A stretch of DNA of 64,000 bases, from NCBI GenBank assembly GCA_014653375.1, contig JACWEP010000004.1:1-64000 (forward strand), written 5' to 3'. The translations under genes were made by a program, and so were the position numbers. Below, piece by piece: positions 1 through 8,902 of the stretch. The notes beneath the pieces were generated by a model that was given only the letters and a program-made list of their open reading frames with translations, did not search any database and was not told where the DNA came from. The stretch is from Pelagibacterales bacterium SAG-MED48 (GTDB taxonomy: Bacteria; Pseudomonadota; Alphaproteobacteria; Pelagibacterales; Pelagibacteraceae). Each line of letters opens with the position of its first letter. Positions within the stretch are counted from its first letter, which is position 1.

Positions 1-1136
1 ATTTTGTTCGATTTAAATCTTTTAAACTTTTACACTGTGTTTTAGTTTTAGAAAAAAAATTAGTTTTAACTTCCTGGGTCATCATATTATCCATTTCAAC
101 ATTTACATTAAGTATGTGTGGAACATTTTTAGTAAGATCTGGAATACTTAACTCTGTTCATACTTTTGCAAATGATCCAGAGAGAGGTTTATTTATTTTA
201 ATTTTTTTATTTTCTTTAATTTTTATTTCACTATTCATCTTTTTCTTTTTTCACAAACCCAATCAAAGTAACTTAAATAATTTTTTTTGGTTAAGTAAGG
301 AAACATCAATAATAATTAATAATTGGTTTATGATGTATTTTTTATCTGTAGTGTTAGTTGGGACCGTTTATCCTATATTCCTTGATGTTTTAACTTCTGA
401 AAAAATATCCGTGGGACCACCATTTTATCATAAATTAATAATTCCATTTTTAATTCCTTTTTTATTGATCATGGCAATTGGACCTAAATTAAAATGGATA
501 AAGTTTAATTTAGAGGATAAAGTTTATCTAATCTCTTTGCTATTCATTTCTTTTTTATTATCGTTTTTAATTGTTAAAAATTTTAATTCAAATTTTCTTA
601 TTAATACAATCTTAATTTCAAGTGCTTTATATTTATTCTTTGTAACTTTGAGAGACTTTTTTATTATGAAAAAAAATAACATTTCTCAAAATATTGCTCA
701 TTTGGGATTTAGTTTATTAATTTTAAGTATTTTATTTAATAGTTTGTTTTCAACAGAAATAATCACCAATTTAAAAGTTGGTGAAACTTTTGAGACTTCA
801 ACGACCAAAATAATTTTTAAGAATATAAACCAAAAAAAAGAAAAAAATTATAAATCTGTTGTAGGAAATTTTAGTATTCAAAATTCAAATGGAAAAATAG
901 ATAATTTGTCACCTGAATTAAGAATATATAATCAACCAAATATTGTGACTAGTGAAGCTGATATTAAAACAACCTTATTGTCTGATAAATTTTTAGTAAT
1001 TAATTTAGTTCAAAATCAAGATTATTTTAATGTTCGATATCAAGTTAAACCCTTTATGCTATGGATTTGGTTATCAGTGCTATTAATTAGTTTAGGTGCT
1101 CTAATTAGTTTATTTAAAAAAGAATATGAAAAATAA
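1..1136 (+). CDS. ccmF: Cytochrome c maturation heme lyase CcmF, C-terminal part (5' truncated by window edge)
   Basis: The frame is open from the first bases of the window (first full codon at position 3), so this is the 3' part of a longer gene. The first ATG at 114 is internal. The visible protein carries the CcmF hallmark GTFLVRSGILNSVHTFA followed by DPERGLF, then several hydrophobic segments, a periplasmic-looking region and a last membrane helix near the C-terminus. CcmF is known as the membrane subunit of the system I cytochrome c synthetase, which attaches heme to CXXCH sites of apocytochromes c in the periplasm together with CcmH. It overlaps ccmG by 11 bp, as expected for a ccm operon. 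Identification is firm; the N-terminal half, including the WWD region, lies outside the window. Confidence 0.95.
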   Translation, partial: FVRFKSFKLLHCVLVLEKKLVLTSWVIILSISTFTLSMCGTFLVRSGILNSVHTFANDPERGLFILIFLFSLIFISLFIFFFFHKPNQSNLNNFFWLSKETSIIINNWFMMYFLSVVLVGTVYPIFLDVLTSEKISVGPPFYHKLIIPFLIPFLLIMAIGPKLKWIKFNLEDKVYLISLLFISFLLSFLIVKNFNSNFLINTILISSALYLFFVTLRDFFIMKKNNISQNIAHLGFSLLILSILFNSLFSTEIITNLKVGETFETSTTKIIFKNINQKKEKNYKSVVGNFSIQNSNGKIDNLSPELRIYNQPNIVTSEADIKTTLLSDKFLVINLVQNQDYFNVRYQVKPFMLWIWLSVLLISLGALISLFKKEYEK

Positions 1137-1644
1137 ATTATTATTATTATTTATAATTTCTATTTTTACAATTATTTTTATAATTTTCTACAAAGGGTTA
1201 AAGAATACCAATGTCTATACTCCAGATATAAAAATTAATAAAGAAGTGCCCTCTTTTACTTCAGAGTTATTTTATTCAAACGAAGTTGTAAAATCAAAGG
1301 AGATTTTTGATTTAGATAAATTTTATTTATTAAATATTTGGTCATCATGGTGCGCACCATGTAGACAAGAGCATTCTTTATTAATGGATTTAATGGAGAC
1401 TAAAAAAATTAAAATTATTGGTGTTAATTATAAAGATACCAAAAAAAATGCTGAAAGTTTTTTAAGTGAACTTGGAAACCCTTTTTATCAAATAATTTTT
1501 GATAAAGAAGGTGTTACCGCAATAGAGTGGGGGGCTTATGGTGTACCCGAGTCTTTTTTAATTTATGATAGAAAAATTTTAAAAAAATATATTGGACCAC
1601 TTGATGAACAATCAATCAAAGAAATTAAATTTTTAATAAAATGA
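1126..1644 (+). CDS. ccmG: Cytochrome c biogenesis thiol:disulfide oxidoreductase (CcmG/DsbE)
   Basis: A 172-residue protein with an N-terminal membrane anchor (residues 4-22) and a periplasmic thioredoxin-like domain. The redox motif is W-CAPC (Cys76 and Cys79), and a cis-proline element (GVPESF) follows near residue 145. CcmG is known to reduce the disulfide of apocytochrome c, or of CcmH, so heme can be ligated. The start overlaps the end of ccmF by 11 bp, and the stop region overlaps the ccmH start by 4 bp, so the three genes are translationally linked. The length is typical of the family. Confidence 0.95.
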   Translation: MKNKLLLLFIISIFTIIFIIFYKGLKNTNVYTPDIKINKEVPSFTSELFYSNEVVKSKEIFDLDKFYLLNIWSSWCAPCRQEHSLLMDLMETKKIKIIGVNYKDTKKNAESFLSELGNPFYQIIFDKEGVTAIEWGAYGVPESFLIYDRKILKKYIGPLDEQSIKEIKFLIK

Positions 1645-2003
1645 AAATATTAAAATTATTCTTAATTATCTTTTTTATTTTTTCATTTAATCATTTGAAT
1701 GCAAACAATGAGGAGATGAAAATAAAAATTACAAAAAATTTACGATGTTTGGTCTGTCAAGGTCAATCAGTCTATGACTCAGATTCAGAGTTTGCCAACA
1801 GTTTGAAAGTTTTAGTAGATAAAAAATTAGAAAAAGGTTTTTCAGAAACTCAAATTTATGACTATTTTAAAGATAAATATGGAGAATGGATATTGTATGA
1901 TCCTGAGCTTAATAAAAATACTTATTTACTTTGGTTATTACCAATATTGATATTTTTAATTGGGGGTGCAATAATCTTTAAAAGTTTTATATTTAAAAAA
2001 TAA
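1641..2003 (+). CDS. ccmH: Cytochrome c biogenesis protein CcmH (CcmH/CycL/Ccl2 N-terminal type)
   Basis: A 120-residue protein with an N-terminal signal/anchor (residues 3-20), the family motif LRCLVCQGQS (redox Cys36 and Cys39), and a C-terminal transmembrane helix near residues 95-115. This is the short form that handles apocytochrome thiols in the periplasm; the TPR domain (CcmI) is not fused to it and is not present downstream. It is the last ccm gene of the operon. An unrelated outer-membrane protein gene begins 10 bp after its stop. Confidence 0.93.
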   Translation: MKILKLFLIIFFIFSFNHLNANNEEMKIKITKNLRCLVCQGQSVYDSDSEFANSLKVLVDKKLEKGFSETQIYDYFKDKYGEWILYDPELNKNTYLLWLLPILIFLIGGAIIFKSFIFKK

Positions 2004-2013
2004 CTGTCAAATT

Positions 2014-2526
2014 ATGAATCTTAAAAAATTTTATTTTAGTCTTTTATTTGTATTTTTTGCTTTTTCAATAAACGCAGAGGAATTAAAAAATAATAATTCA
2101 AGCAATGCATTTAATGTTTATACAGGCATGTTTGATTTTAGTGATGATGGTAAAAGTTCAACACTAATTGGTTTTCAACATCAAAACGAAAACCTTAATC
2201 GAGATACTTTTTTAGGAAATCTTTCACCTATAACGGGTGGATTATTTACAGCTGATAATGCTGGCTATATTTATACAGGAGTACAAGCCCAATATAAAGT
2301 TGGTGCCTTAAATATTACACCGAGTTTTACTCCAGGATTATATCATGAAGGTGATGGTAAAGATCTTGGACATATGATTGAATTTAAAAGTGAGGTTCAA
2401 TTATCACTTAATCTATCACAAAATAGTGAATTAGGTTTTTCTTATAATCATATATCAAATGCCAGTATTGGAGATAAAAATCCTGGGGCAAATAGTTATA
2501 TGTTTAATTTCATTAAAAACTTTTAA
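2014..2526 (+). CDS. PagL-like acyloxyacyl hydrolase family outer-membrane protein
   Basis: A 170-residue protein with a Sec signal peptide (residues 1-21, cleavage near INA-EE), followed by alternating hydrophobic strands typical of an eight-stranded outer-membrane beta-barrel. It ends in Phe after an aromatic last strand. The C-terminal block contains HISN (His146, Ser148), matching the catalytic His/Ser of PagL lipid A 3-O-deacylases, followed by NPG. By spacing from His146, the residue in the position of the PagL catalytic Glu is Asn160, so activity is uncertain. The known family removes the 3-O acyl chain of lipid A. The gene lies 10 bp after ccmH and 8 bp before the next gene, so it is probably co-transcribed. 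Family membership is fairly sure; enzymatic function is not. Confidence 0.7.
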   Translation: MNLKKFYFSLLFVFFAFSINAEELKNNNSSNAFNVYTGMFDFSDDGKSSTLIGFQHQNENLNRDTFLGNLSPITGGLFTADNAGYIYTGVQAQYKVGALNITPSFTPGLYHEGDGKDLGHMIEFKSEVQLSLNLSQNSELGFSYNHISNASIGDKNPGANSYMFNFIKNF

Positions 2527-2534
2527 TAACAGTT

Positions 2535-3686
2535 ATGAACTTGAAGGATTGTTATAATTTTAATGATTTTAGAAAACTTGCAAAAAAAAGATTACCCTCA
2601 CCAATATTTCACTACATTGATGGTGGATCAGATGATGAGGCTACACTAAAAAGAAATACTGATGCTTTTAATGATTGTGATTTAATTCCAAATGTACTTG
2701 CAAGTGTAGGCAAACCAGATTTATCAACAACAGTGTTTGGTAAAAAAATTGATATGCCAATTTTTTTATCACCAACAGCAATGCAAAGACTTTACCATCA
2801 CGATGGAGACAAAGCTTCTGCTAGAGCTGCTGAAAAATTTGGTACTTTTTATAGCATGTCCACAATGGCAAACAATACTATTGAGGAAATTGCTGAAATT
2901 TCTAATGGACCAAAATTATTTCAACTGTACGTTCATAAAGATCAATCCATAACTGATGATTTAATAGAAAGATGTAGAACATCTGGTTATGACGGAATGT
3001 GTCTTACAGTTGATACATTGGTTGCAGGAAATCGAGAGAGAGATCACAGAACTGGTTTTACAACACCACCAAAACTTACTCTTCAAAGCTTAATGAGTTT
3101 TGCAATGAGACCTGAATGGGTTTTTAACTATTTTACAAATAAAAAATTTGAATTATCTAATGTTTCAAAAAAAACAGATAAAGGAACTAATATTGCAAAG
3201 TCAGTAATTGAATATATCAACGAACAATACGATCCAGCGATGAATTGGAAGGATGCAGAGTATTGTGTAAAAAAATGGAATAAACCATTTGCATTAAAAG
3301 GCGTTATGTCCGTTGAGGATGCAAAAAGAGCAATAGATATAGGTTGTACTGCTATAATGGTTTCAAATCATGGAGGTAGACAATTAGATGGATCAAGGTC
3401 TCCATTTGACCAGGTTAAAGAACTTTCAGATGCGGTAGGAGATCAACTAGAAATTATTTTAGATGGAGGAATAAGGAGAGGAACTCATGTCTTAAAAGCA
3501 CTGGCTGCAGGTGCTACAGCATGTAGTTTTGGTAAAATGTTCTTATTTTCCTTGGGTGCTGGAGGTCAAGCTGGTGTGGAACACCTGTTACAAAATATGC
3601 ACGATGAAATTAACAGAAATATGGTACTGATGGGGTGTAAAAGTTTAAAAGATTTAAATCGAACAAAATTAATATATAGAAAATAA
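2535..3686 (+). CDS. FMN-dependent alpha-hydroxy-acid dehydrogenase (L-lactate dehydrogenase/glycolate oxidase family)
   Basis: A 383-residue single-domain TIM-barrel flavoenzyme. The N-terminal block FHYIDGGSDDE, the DHRTGF block after the long loop, and the active-site SNHGGRQLDG (base His near residue 279) are all present. The LDGGIRRGTHVLKAL block follows. Known members oxidise L-2-hydroxyacids such as L-lactate, glycolate or mandelate to 2-oxoacids. The canonical FMN-phosphate motif GRP reads GKM here, a conservative Arg-to-Lys change. It lies just upstream of an aminotransferase and glcDEF, which suggests a role in 2-hydroxyacid use. The exact substrate cannot be read from sequence; lldD would be the nearest name. 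Confidence 0.88.
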   Translation: MNLKDCYNFNDFRKLAKKRLPSPIFHYIDGGSDDEATLKRNTDAFNDCDLIPNVLASVGKPDLSTTVFGKKIDMPIFLSPTAMQRLYHHDGDKASARAAEKFGTFYSMSTMANNTIEEIAEISNGPKLFQLYVHKDQSITDDLIERCRTSGYDGMCLTVDTLVAGNRERDHRTGFTTPPKLTLQSLMSFAMRPEWVFNYFTNKKFELSNVSKKTDKGTNIAKSVIEYINEQYDPAMNWKDAEYCVKKWNKPFALKGVMSVEDAKRAIDIGCTAIMVSNHGGRQLDGSRSPFDQVKELSDAVGDQLEIILDGGIRRGTHVLKALAAGATACSFGKMFLFSLGAGGQAGVEHLLQNMHDEINRNMVLMGCKSLKDLNRTKLIYRK

Positions 3687-3705
3687 GATAGGAGAAAAGA
3701 TTACA

Positions 3706-4869
3706 ATGAAATTAGCTTCAAATTTAGAACGTTTAGGGACAGAATCAGCTTTTAGTGTATTGGCTGAGGCAAAAAAATTAGAAGCTCAAGGAAATCCGAT
3801 GATTCACTTGGGTTTAGGTCAACCTGATTTTAAAACTCCTCCACATGTCGTAGAGGCTGCCAAAAAAGCTTTGGATGATGGCCATCATGGTTACGTTATG
3901 TCAAATGGTATTCCAGAATGTAGACAAGCGGTCACAAGATGGATTAAAAAACGTTACGATGTAGATGTTGATTTTGAAAGAATTTTAATTATGCCGGGTG
4001 GAAAGCCTACAATGAGTTACGCAATTCAATGTTTTGGTGAACCAGGAGCTGAAATTATTCATCCAACACCAGCTTTTCCAATTTATGAATCTATGATTAA
4101 TTATACAGGATCAACAGCAGTTCCTTATGATTTAACAGAAGATAAAGATTTAAAATTTAATGCAGATAAAATTTTATCTTTAATAACTGATAAAACAAGA
4201 TTGTTAATTTTGATTAATCCAAATAATCCTACAGGAAGTTTTGTTGAAAAACCTGAGATTGATAAATTAGCTGAAGGATTAAAAAAACATCCTCATGTTA
4301 CTATTTTAAGTGATGAAATTTATAGTAGACAAATTTTTGATGGAAAAGAAATGCCTACTTTTTTTAATTATCCAGAACTTAGGGATAGATTAATTGTTCT
4401 AGAAGGATGGAGCAAAGCTTATTCAATGACTGGATGGAGATTAGGTTGGAGTTTTTGGCCGGAAACTTTAGTTCCACATGTAAATAAACTTTTAATAAAT
4501 AGTGTCTCATGTGTAAATGCTGCTGCGCAGTTTGCAGGTATAGCAGCACTTGATGGACCAGACGAATCAATTCATCTTATGATGGAAAAGTTTACTCAAA
4601 GAAGAAAATTAATTCATGAAGGATTAAATAGTTTACCTGGTGTTGAATGTAGTTTGCCTGGTGGTGCGTTTTATGCATTTCCAAAAGTAATTGGAACTGG
4701 AATGAATGGTTCTGAATTTTGTAAAAAAGCTATGCATGAAGCTGGAGTAGCTATTGTTCCAGGAACTGCATTTGGTAAAACTTGTAATGATTACGTAAGA
4801 TTTAGCTTTGCCGCTTCTCAAGATAATATATCTAATGCATTGGAAAATATTAAAAAAATGCTAGGCTAA
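3706..4869 (+). CDS. PLP-dependent class I/II aminotransferase (aspartate aminotransferase fold)
   Basis: A 387-residue fold-type I aminotransferase. Visible landmarks are the N-terminal GLGQPDFKTP, the NPNNPTG substrate/cofactor block, SDEIYSR, the PLP lysine in GWSKAYSMTGWRLGW (Lys237) and the C-terminal YVRFSFA with the carboxylate-binding Arg. It would move an amino group between an amino acid and a 2-oxoacid; the preferred pair is not evident. It sits between an FMN hydroxyacid dehydrogenase and glcD (5 bp gap), so a 2-oxoacid produced by a neighbour may be its partner (inference). A GGAGA Shine-Dalgarno-like stretch lies about 10 bp upstream of the ATG. Confidence 0.88.
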   Translation: MKLASNLERLGTESAFSVLAEAKKLEAQGNPMIHLGLGQPDFKTPPHVVEAAKKALDDGHHGYVMSNGIPECRQAVTRWIKKRYDVDVDFERILIMPGGKPTMSYAIQCFGEPGAEIIHPTPAFPIYESMINYTGSTAVPYDLTEDKDLKFNADKILSLITDKTRLLILINPNNPTGSFVEKPEIDKLAEGLKKHPHVTILSDEIYSRQIFDGKEMPTFFNYPELRDRLIVLEGWSKAYSMTGWRLGWSFWPETLVPHVNKLLINSVSCVNAAAQFAGIAALDGPDESIHLMMEKFTQRRKLIHEGLNSLPGVECSLPGGAFYAFPKVIGTGMNGSEFCKKAMHEAGVAIVPGTAFGKTCNDYVRFSFAASQDNISNALENIKKMLG

Positions 4870-4874
4870 GACTA

Positions 4875-6371
4875 ATGACCGAATTAGCTTTACCGAAAAT
4901 AGATAAAAAAACTTTAGACAAAAAAGATTATATCTTTAAATCGTTAGCTAAACTTATAAATCCTGAGCATGTTTTAAGTCATAAGGATGAAATTAAACCC
5001 TATGAAACAGATGGTTTGTCTGCTTATAAACAAACTCCATTAGCAGTAGTGATGCCTGAAAACACTAAAGAAGTCAGTAGTATTTTAAAGTTTTGTTATG
5101 AGGAAAATATAAAAGTAGTTCCAAGAGGAGCGGGAACAGGACTTTCAGGTGGTGCTCTACCTTTACAAGATGCAGTATTATTAAGTCTTGGTAAATTTAA
5201 TAAAATTCTAGAAATTGATTTTGAAAATAAGTGTGTTGTGACACAGCCAGGAGTTACTAATTTAGGATTAACTCATGCTGTTCAGCATAAAGACTTTTAT
5301 TATGCACCAGATCCTTCAAGTCAACTTGCTTGTTCTATAGGAGGAAACGTTGCAGAAAATTCTGGTGGTGTTCATTCGTTAAAATATGGGACAACTACAA
5401 ATAATATTTTAGGTGTTGAAATGGTTATGATGGATGGAACTATTTGTAGAATTGGTGGAAAAACTCTTGATCAAGAAGGATATGATCTAATGGGTTTGAT
5501 ATGTGGCTCTGAAGGATTGCTAGGAGTGATCACTGAAGTTACTGCTAAAATTTTAAAAAAACCGCAAGTTGTCAAAGCTGCTTTAATTGGATTTCCAACT
5601 ATTGAAGAGGGAGCAAATGCAACCTCAGAAATTATTTCAAATGGTATTATCCCTGCTGGTATGGAGATAATGGACAAAGCTTTAATAGAGGCAACAGATA
5701 ATTTTAGTAAAGCCGGATACCCTCGTGATGCTGAACTTTTACTAATAGTTGAAGTTGATGGAACTGAGTCAGAAGTAGATGTATTATTAAAAGATGTAAG
5801 TAGCATCTGTAAGAAAAATAATTGTTCAAGTTTAAAATTAAGCCAAAGTGAAAAAGAGAGATTATCATTTTGGTCAGGAAGAAAATCAGCGTTTCCTGCT
5901 TGTGGTGCCATGGCCCCAGACTATTATTGTATGGATGGTGTTATTCCAAGAGGAAAGTTAGCTGAGGCTTTATTAGAGATTAGAAGATTATCTGAAAAAT
6001 ACAATTTACCTGTTGCCAATTGTTTTCATGCAGGTGATGGAAATTTACACCCTTTAATTATGTACGATGGGGCTGATAAAGAACAATTTAGAAAAACAGA
6101 AGAGTTTGGAGCAGAAATACTAAAAGCATGTGTAAGACTAGGAGGTGTTATAACTGGTGAGCATGGAGTTGGGGTTGAAAAAAGAGAACTAATGTGTGAG
6201 ATGTTCAATGACAATGACATCCAACAACAGCTTGATATAAAAACTTCTTTAGATGAAAAAAATCTATTAAATCCAGGTAAAGTCTATCCAATACTTAGAA
6301 AATGTGCTGAAGAAGGGAGGGTTCATGTCCACAGAGGTGAGGAAAAATTCCCAGATCTTCCAAGATTCTAA
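4875..6371 (+). CDS. glcD: Glycolate oxidase FAD subunit GlcD
   Basis: A 498-residue FAD-linked oxidase. The PCMH-type FAD-binding domain (about residues 50-230) contains the pyrophosphate-binding PRGAGTGLSGGALP and SIGGNVAENSGG blocks. The C-terminal cap domain has HAGDGNLHP near residues 383-391 and TGEHGVGVEKRE. GlcD oxidises glycolate (some relatives D-lactate) to glyoxylate and passes electrons through GlcE/GlcF to the respiratory chain. The operon glcD-glcE-glcF is intact here: glcE begins 46 bp before the glcD stop. Glycolate is an abundant algal exudate, and SAR11 is known to use it in place of glycine precursors. Confidence 0.93.
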   Translation: MTELALPKIDKKTLDKKDYIFKSLAKLINPEHVLSHKDEIKPYETDGLSAYKQTPLAVVMPENTKEVSSILKFCYEENIKVVPRGAGTGLSGGALPLQDAVLLSLGKFNKILEIDFENKCVVTQPGVTNLGLTHAVQHKDFYYAPDPSSQLACSIGGNVAENSGGVHSLKYGTTTNNILGVEMVMMDGTICRIGGKTLDQEGYDLMGLICGSEGLLGVITEVTAKILKKPQVVKAALIGFPTIEEGANATSEIISNGIIPAGMEIMDKALIEATDNFSKAGYPRDAELLLIVEVDGTESEVDVLLKDVSSICKKNNCSSLKLSQSEKERLSFWSGRKSAFPACGAMAPDYYCMDGVIPRGKLAEALLEIRRLSEKYNLPVANCFHAGDGNLHPLIMYDGADKEQFRKTEEFGAEILKACVRLGGVITGEHGVGVEKRELMCEMFNDNDIQQQLDIKTSLDEKNLLNPGKVYPILRKCAEEGRVHVHRGEEKFPDLPRF

Positions 6372-7605
6372 CAACACATATTTTCCTGAGGATGAAACCC
6401 AAATTTCCAGTGTAGTTAAAGAATTATTTAAAAAAAATCAACCCGCAGAAGTAATTGGCTTGGGTTCTAAAAGTTTTATAGGTAATAAAATTCAGTCAGC
6501 AAAAAAATTATCTCTTTCAAAATTATCAGGAATTATTGAATATTTACCTGAAGAACTTTACATCAAGGTAAAAGCAAATACTCCAGTTGAACTTATTGAA
6601 AAAGAGTTAGAAAAAAATAATCAAGAACTTGCTTTTGAACCAATTGATTTTGGGTTTGTTGAAAATGGAAAATCAAATAAAGGAACAATAGCAGGGTGTT
6701 TATCTTGTAATTTTGCTGGATCTAGAAGATTTAAAGTTGGTAGTGTGAGAGATCATATTTTAGGTTTTAGAGGAGTAAATGGCAAAGGAGATATTATAAA
6801 ATCTGGAGGTACAGTTGTAAAGAATGTTACTGGATATGATCTGTCAAAACTTGTTTCTGGATCTTTTGGAACACTCGTTGCTTTATCTGAAATAACCCTC
6901 AAAGTTTTACCAAAAAAAAAATCATCTAATACAATAACTATTCACACGGAAGACAAAAAATTAGTCAATGAACTTTTTGAAAAAATTTCTAGTTCTAGTA
7001 GCGAAGTTTCGGGTGCTGTTTATGTTCCGGAAGAGCCTAAAGATGATAGCTACAATCAAAATAAAGAAATGTTATTTAAATTTAATGATCTTAAATTTCA
7101 AGGTTCTTTTTTAGCATTAAGAATTGAAGGTGATAAATTATCAATTGAAGAAAGAATAAAAGTATTAACTATGGAATTAGAGCTTCAAAATCTTAATACC
7201 TCAATATTAGATGTTCATCAGTCAGTCCCTCTTTGGAAAAAAATAAATAGTCTTGAGTTGTTTGAAAATACAAAAAATAACTTATTAAGAGCTGTTATTC
7301 CTCCATCAAAAGGTAATGAGCTCATTCAAAAAATAGGAAATAAATTTAAATATTATATTGATTGGTGTGGATCCTTGTATTGGATTGAAGTGAAATCTAA
7401 TAAAAATTCAAAAATTATAGAAATAAAAAGATTAATTATAGAACTTGGTGGATATCTAACTATTGTTAAAAAATCTAACGAATTTGATTATGAGGAAACA
7501 ATATTTACAATTGATGAGACAAGACTTTTAATTTCTGAAAAAATAAAAAAAAGTTTTGATCCAAAAAGAATTTTTAATCCTGGAAAGATGTATAGAGGAA
7601 TTTAA
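6325..7605 (+). CDS. glcE: Glycolate oxidase FAD-binding subunit GlcE
   Basis: A 426-residue protein starting at ATG 6325, chosen because a strong AGGGAGG sequence (6314-6320) lies 4 bases upstream. An in-frame GTG at 6304 would place that site inside the gene. The protein has a partial PCMH FAD domain, with GTIAGCLSCNFAGSRR and the GlcE-type segment SGGTVVKNVTGYDLSKL, and ends FNPGKMYRGI. It is the shorter FAD-containing partner of GlcD, required for glycolate dehydrogenase activity in the known E. coli system. It overlaps glcD by 47 bp, and its stop shares one base with the glcF start (TAATG), so the three subunits are likely translated in a coupled way. Confidence 0.92.
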   Translation: MSTEVRKNSQIFQDSNNTYFPEDETQISSVVKELFKKNQPAEVIGLGSKSFIGNKIQSAKKLSLSKLSGIIEYLPEELYIKVKANTPVELIEKELEKNNQELAFEPIDFGFVENGKSNKGTIAGCLSCNFAGSRRFKVGSVRDHILGFRGVNGKGDIIKSGGTVVKNVTGYDLSKLVSGSFGTLVALSEITLKVLPKKKSSNTITIHTEDKKLVNELFEKISSSSSEVSGAVYVPEEPKDDSYNQNKEMLFKFNDLKFQGSFLALRIEGDKLSIEERIKVLTMELELQNLNTSILDVHQSVPLWKKINSLELFENTKNNLLRAVIPPSKGNELIQKIGNKFKYYIDWCGSLYWIEVKSNKNSKIIEIKRLIIELGGYLTIVKKSNEFDYEETIFTIDETRLLISEKIKKSFDPKRIFNPGKMYRGI

Positions 7606-8900
7606 TGCAAACAAACTTTAATGAAAAACAATTACAAAACAAAGATAATCAATCCACAGAAAAAATATTTAAAAAATGTGTTCACTGCGGAATGTGTAAT
7701 GCAACATGCCCCACCCATCAATTATTGGGAGATGAGCTAGATGGACCAAGGGGTAGAATTTATCTTATTCAAGACATGTTAGAAAATGATAAAAAACCGA
7801 CCGCTAAAGTTGTAAAACATATTGATAGATGTTTGTCTTGTTATAGCTGTATGACCACATGCCCCGCTGGAGTGAATTATATGCATGTCATTGACCATGG
7901 AAAAAAATACATTGAAAAAAATTATGAAAGGCCGTTTTTTGATAGATTAATAAGAAATTTTTTGTCCGTTACTCTTCCAAATATTAAATACTTTAAATTA
8001 GCAAGCTTCATGGTTAAATTAGGCAAACCTTTTCAATTTTTAATGCCCTCAAAAATTAAAGATATGATGAGTTTAATGCCATCAAATTTTCCAAAAAAAA
8101 CTCTTAAAGAAAAAGAAATTTACTCTATTCCGAATCAAAAACGAGTTGCTAGAGTTGCACTTTTAACTGGATGTGTTCAAAAAGAAATTTCACCTCAGAT
8201 TAATGAGTCAACCATAAGACTTTTAAACAGACATGGGGTAGAGGTGGTTGTTCCAAAAAAAATTAGATGCTGTGGTTCTTTAAATCATCATTTAGGCAAA
8301 GAAGATGATGCTCATCAAGACTTTATAAACAACATTAATACTTGGTATGAAGAACATCAAAAAGGTAATTTAGATGCAATTTTGTCAAATACGTCAGGCT
8401 GTGGAACCACCATGAAAGACTATGGTTTTATTTTTAAGAATGATGAAAAAATGAAAAAAAAAGCAAAAGTAATTTCTGATCTAACAAAAGATGTAACAGA
8501 ATATTTAAATGAAAGTCTAAAATTAGATTTTAAATCAAAAGATAAAAAATATAAAATTGCTTATCACTCAGCATGTTCCATGCAACATGGACAAAAAGTA
8601 CACAGTCAGCCTATTGAATTACTATTAAAAACAAATAATGAGATCATGGAAATTCCTGAAGGACATATTTGTTGTGGATCAGCTGGGACTTATAATATTT
8701 TGCAGACGAAAATTGCTAAAGAATTATTAAAGAAAAAGGTAAATAACATAGAAAGCTTGAAACCAGACTTTATTTCTACAGGAAATATTGGATGTATTAC
8801 TCAAATTTCTAACGGGACTCAGACTCCAATTTTACATACCATTGAGGTTCTAGATTGGTATACTGGAGGACCAAAACCAAAAATATTACAAAAAAATTAA
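7605..8900 (+). CDS. glcF: Glycolate oxidase iron-sulfur subunit GlcF
   Basis: A 431-residue protein. Two ferredoxin-type [4Fe-4S] motifs lie in the first 90 residues (CVHCGMCNATCP and CLSCYSCMTTCP). Two CCG domains follow with RCCGSLNHH and ICCGSAGTY, plus the linked single cysteines, the pattern of heterodisulfide-reductase/GlcF-type electron-transfer subunits. It is expected to carry electrons from GlcD/GlcE to the quinone pool at the inner membrane. The start codon overlaps the glcE stop by one base. The length is near that of E. coli GlcF, and all cluster ligands appear intact. Confidence 0.93.
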   Translation: MQTNFNEKQLQNKDNQSTEKIFKKCVHCGMCNATCPTHQLLGDELDGPRGRIYLIQDMLENDKKPTAKVVKHIDRCLSCYSCMTTCPAGVNYMHVIDHGKKYIEKNYERPFFDRLIRNFLSVTLPNIKYFKLASFMVKLGKPFQFLMPSKIKDMMSLMPSNFPKKTLKEKEIYSIPNQKRVARVALLTGCVQKEISPQINESTIRLLNRHGVEVVVPKKIRCCGSLNHHLGKEDDAHQDFINNINTWYEEHQKGNLDAILSNTSGCGTTMKDYGFIFKNDEKMKKKAKVISDLTKDVTEYLNESLKLDFKSKDKKYKIAYHSACSMQHGQKVHSQPIELLLKTNNEIMEIPEGHICCGSAGTYNILQTKIAKELLKKKVNNIESLKPDFISTGNIGCITQISNGTQTPILHTIEVLDWYTGGPKPKILQKN

Positions 8901-8902
8901 TT

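Noticed and set aside
5471-5911. 146-residue minus-strand reading frame inside glcD
   Set aside because: No recognisable domain, and it lies antisense to a well conserved part of GlcD; it is a shadow of biased codon use.
8855-8902. Extended N-terminus for the D-2-hydroxyacid dehydrogenase
   Set aside because: These 16 codons lie mostly within glcF in another frame, and the family N-terminus starts at ATG 8903.
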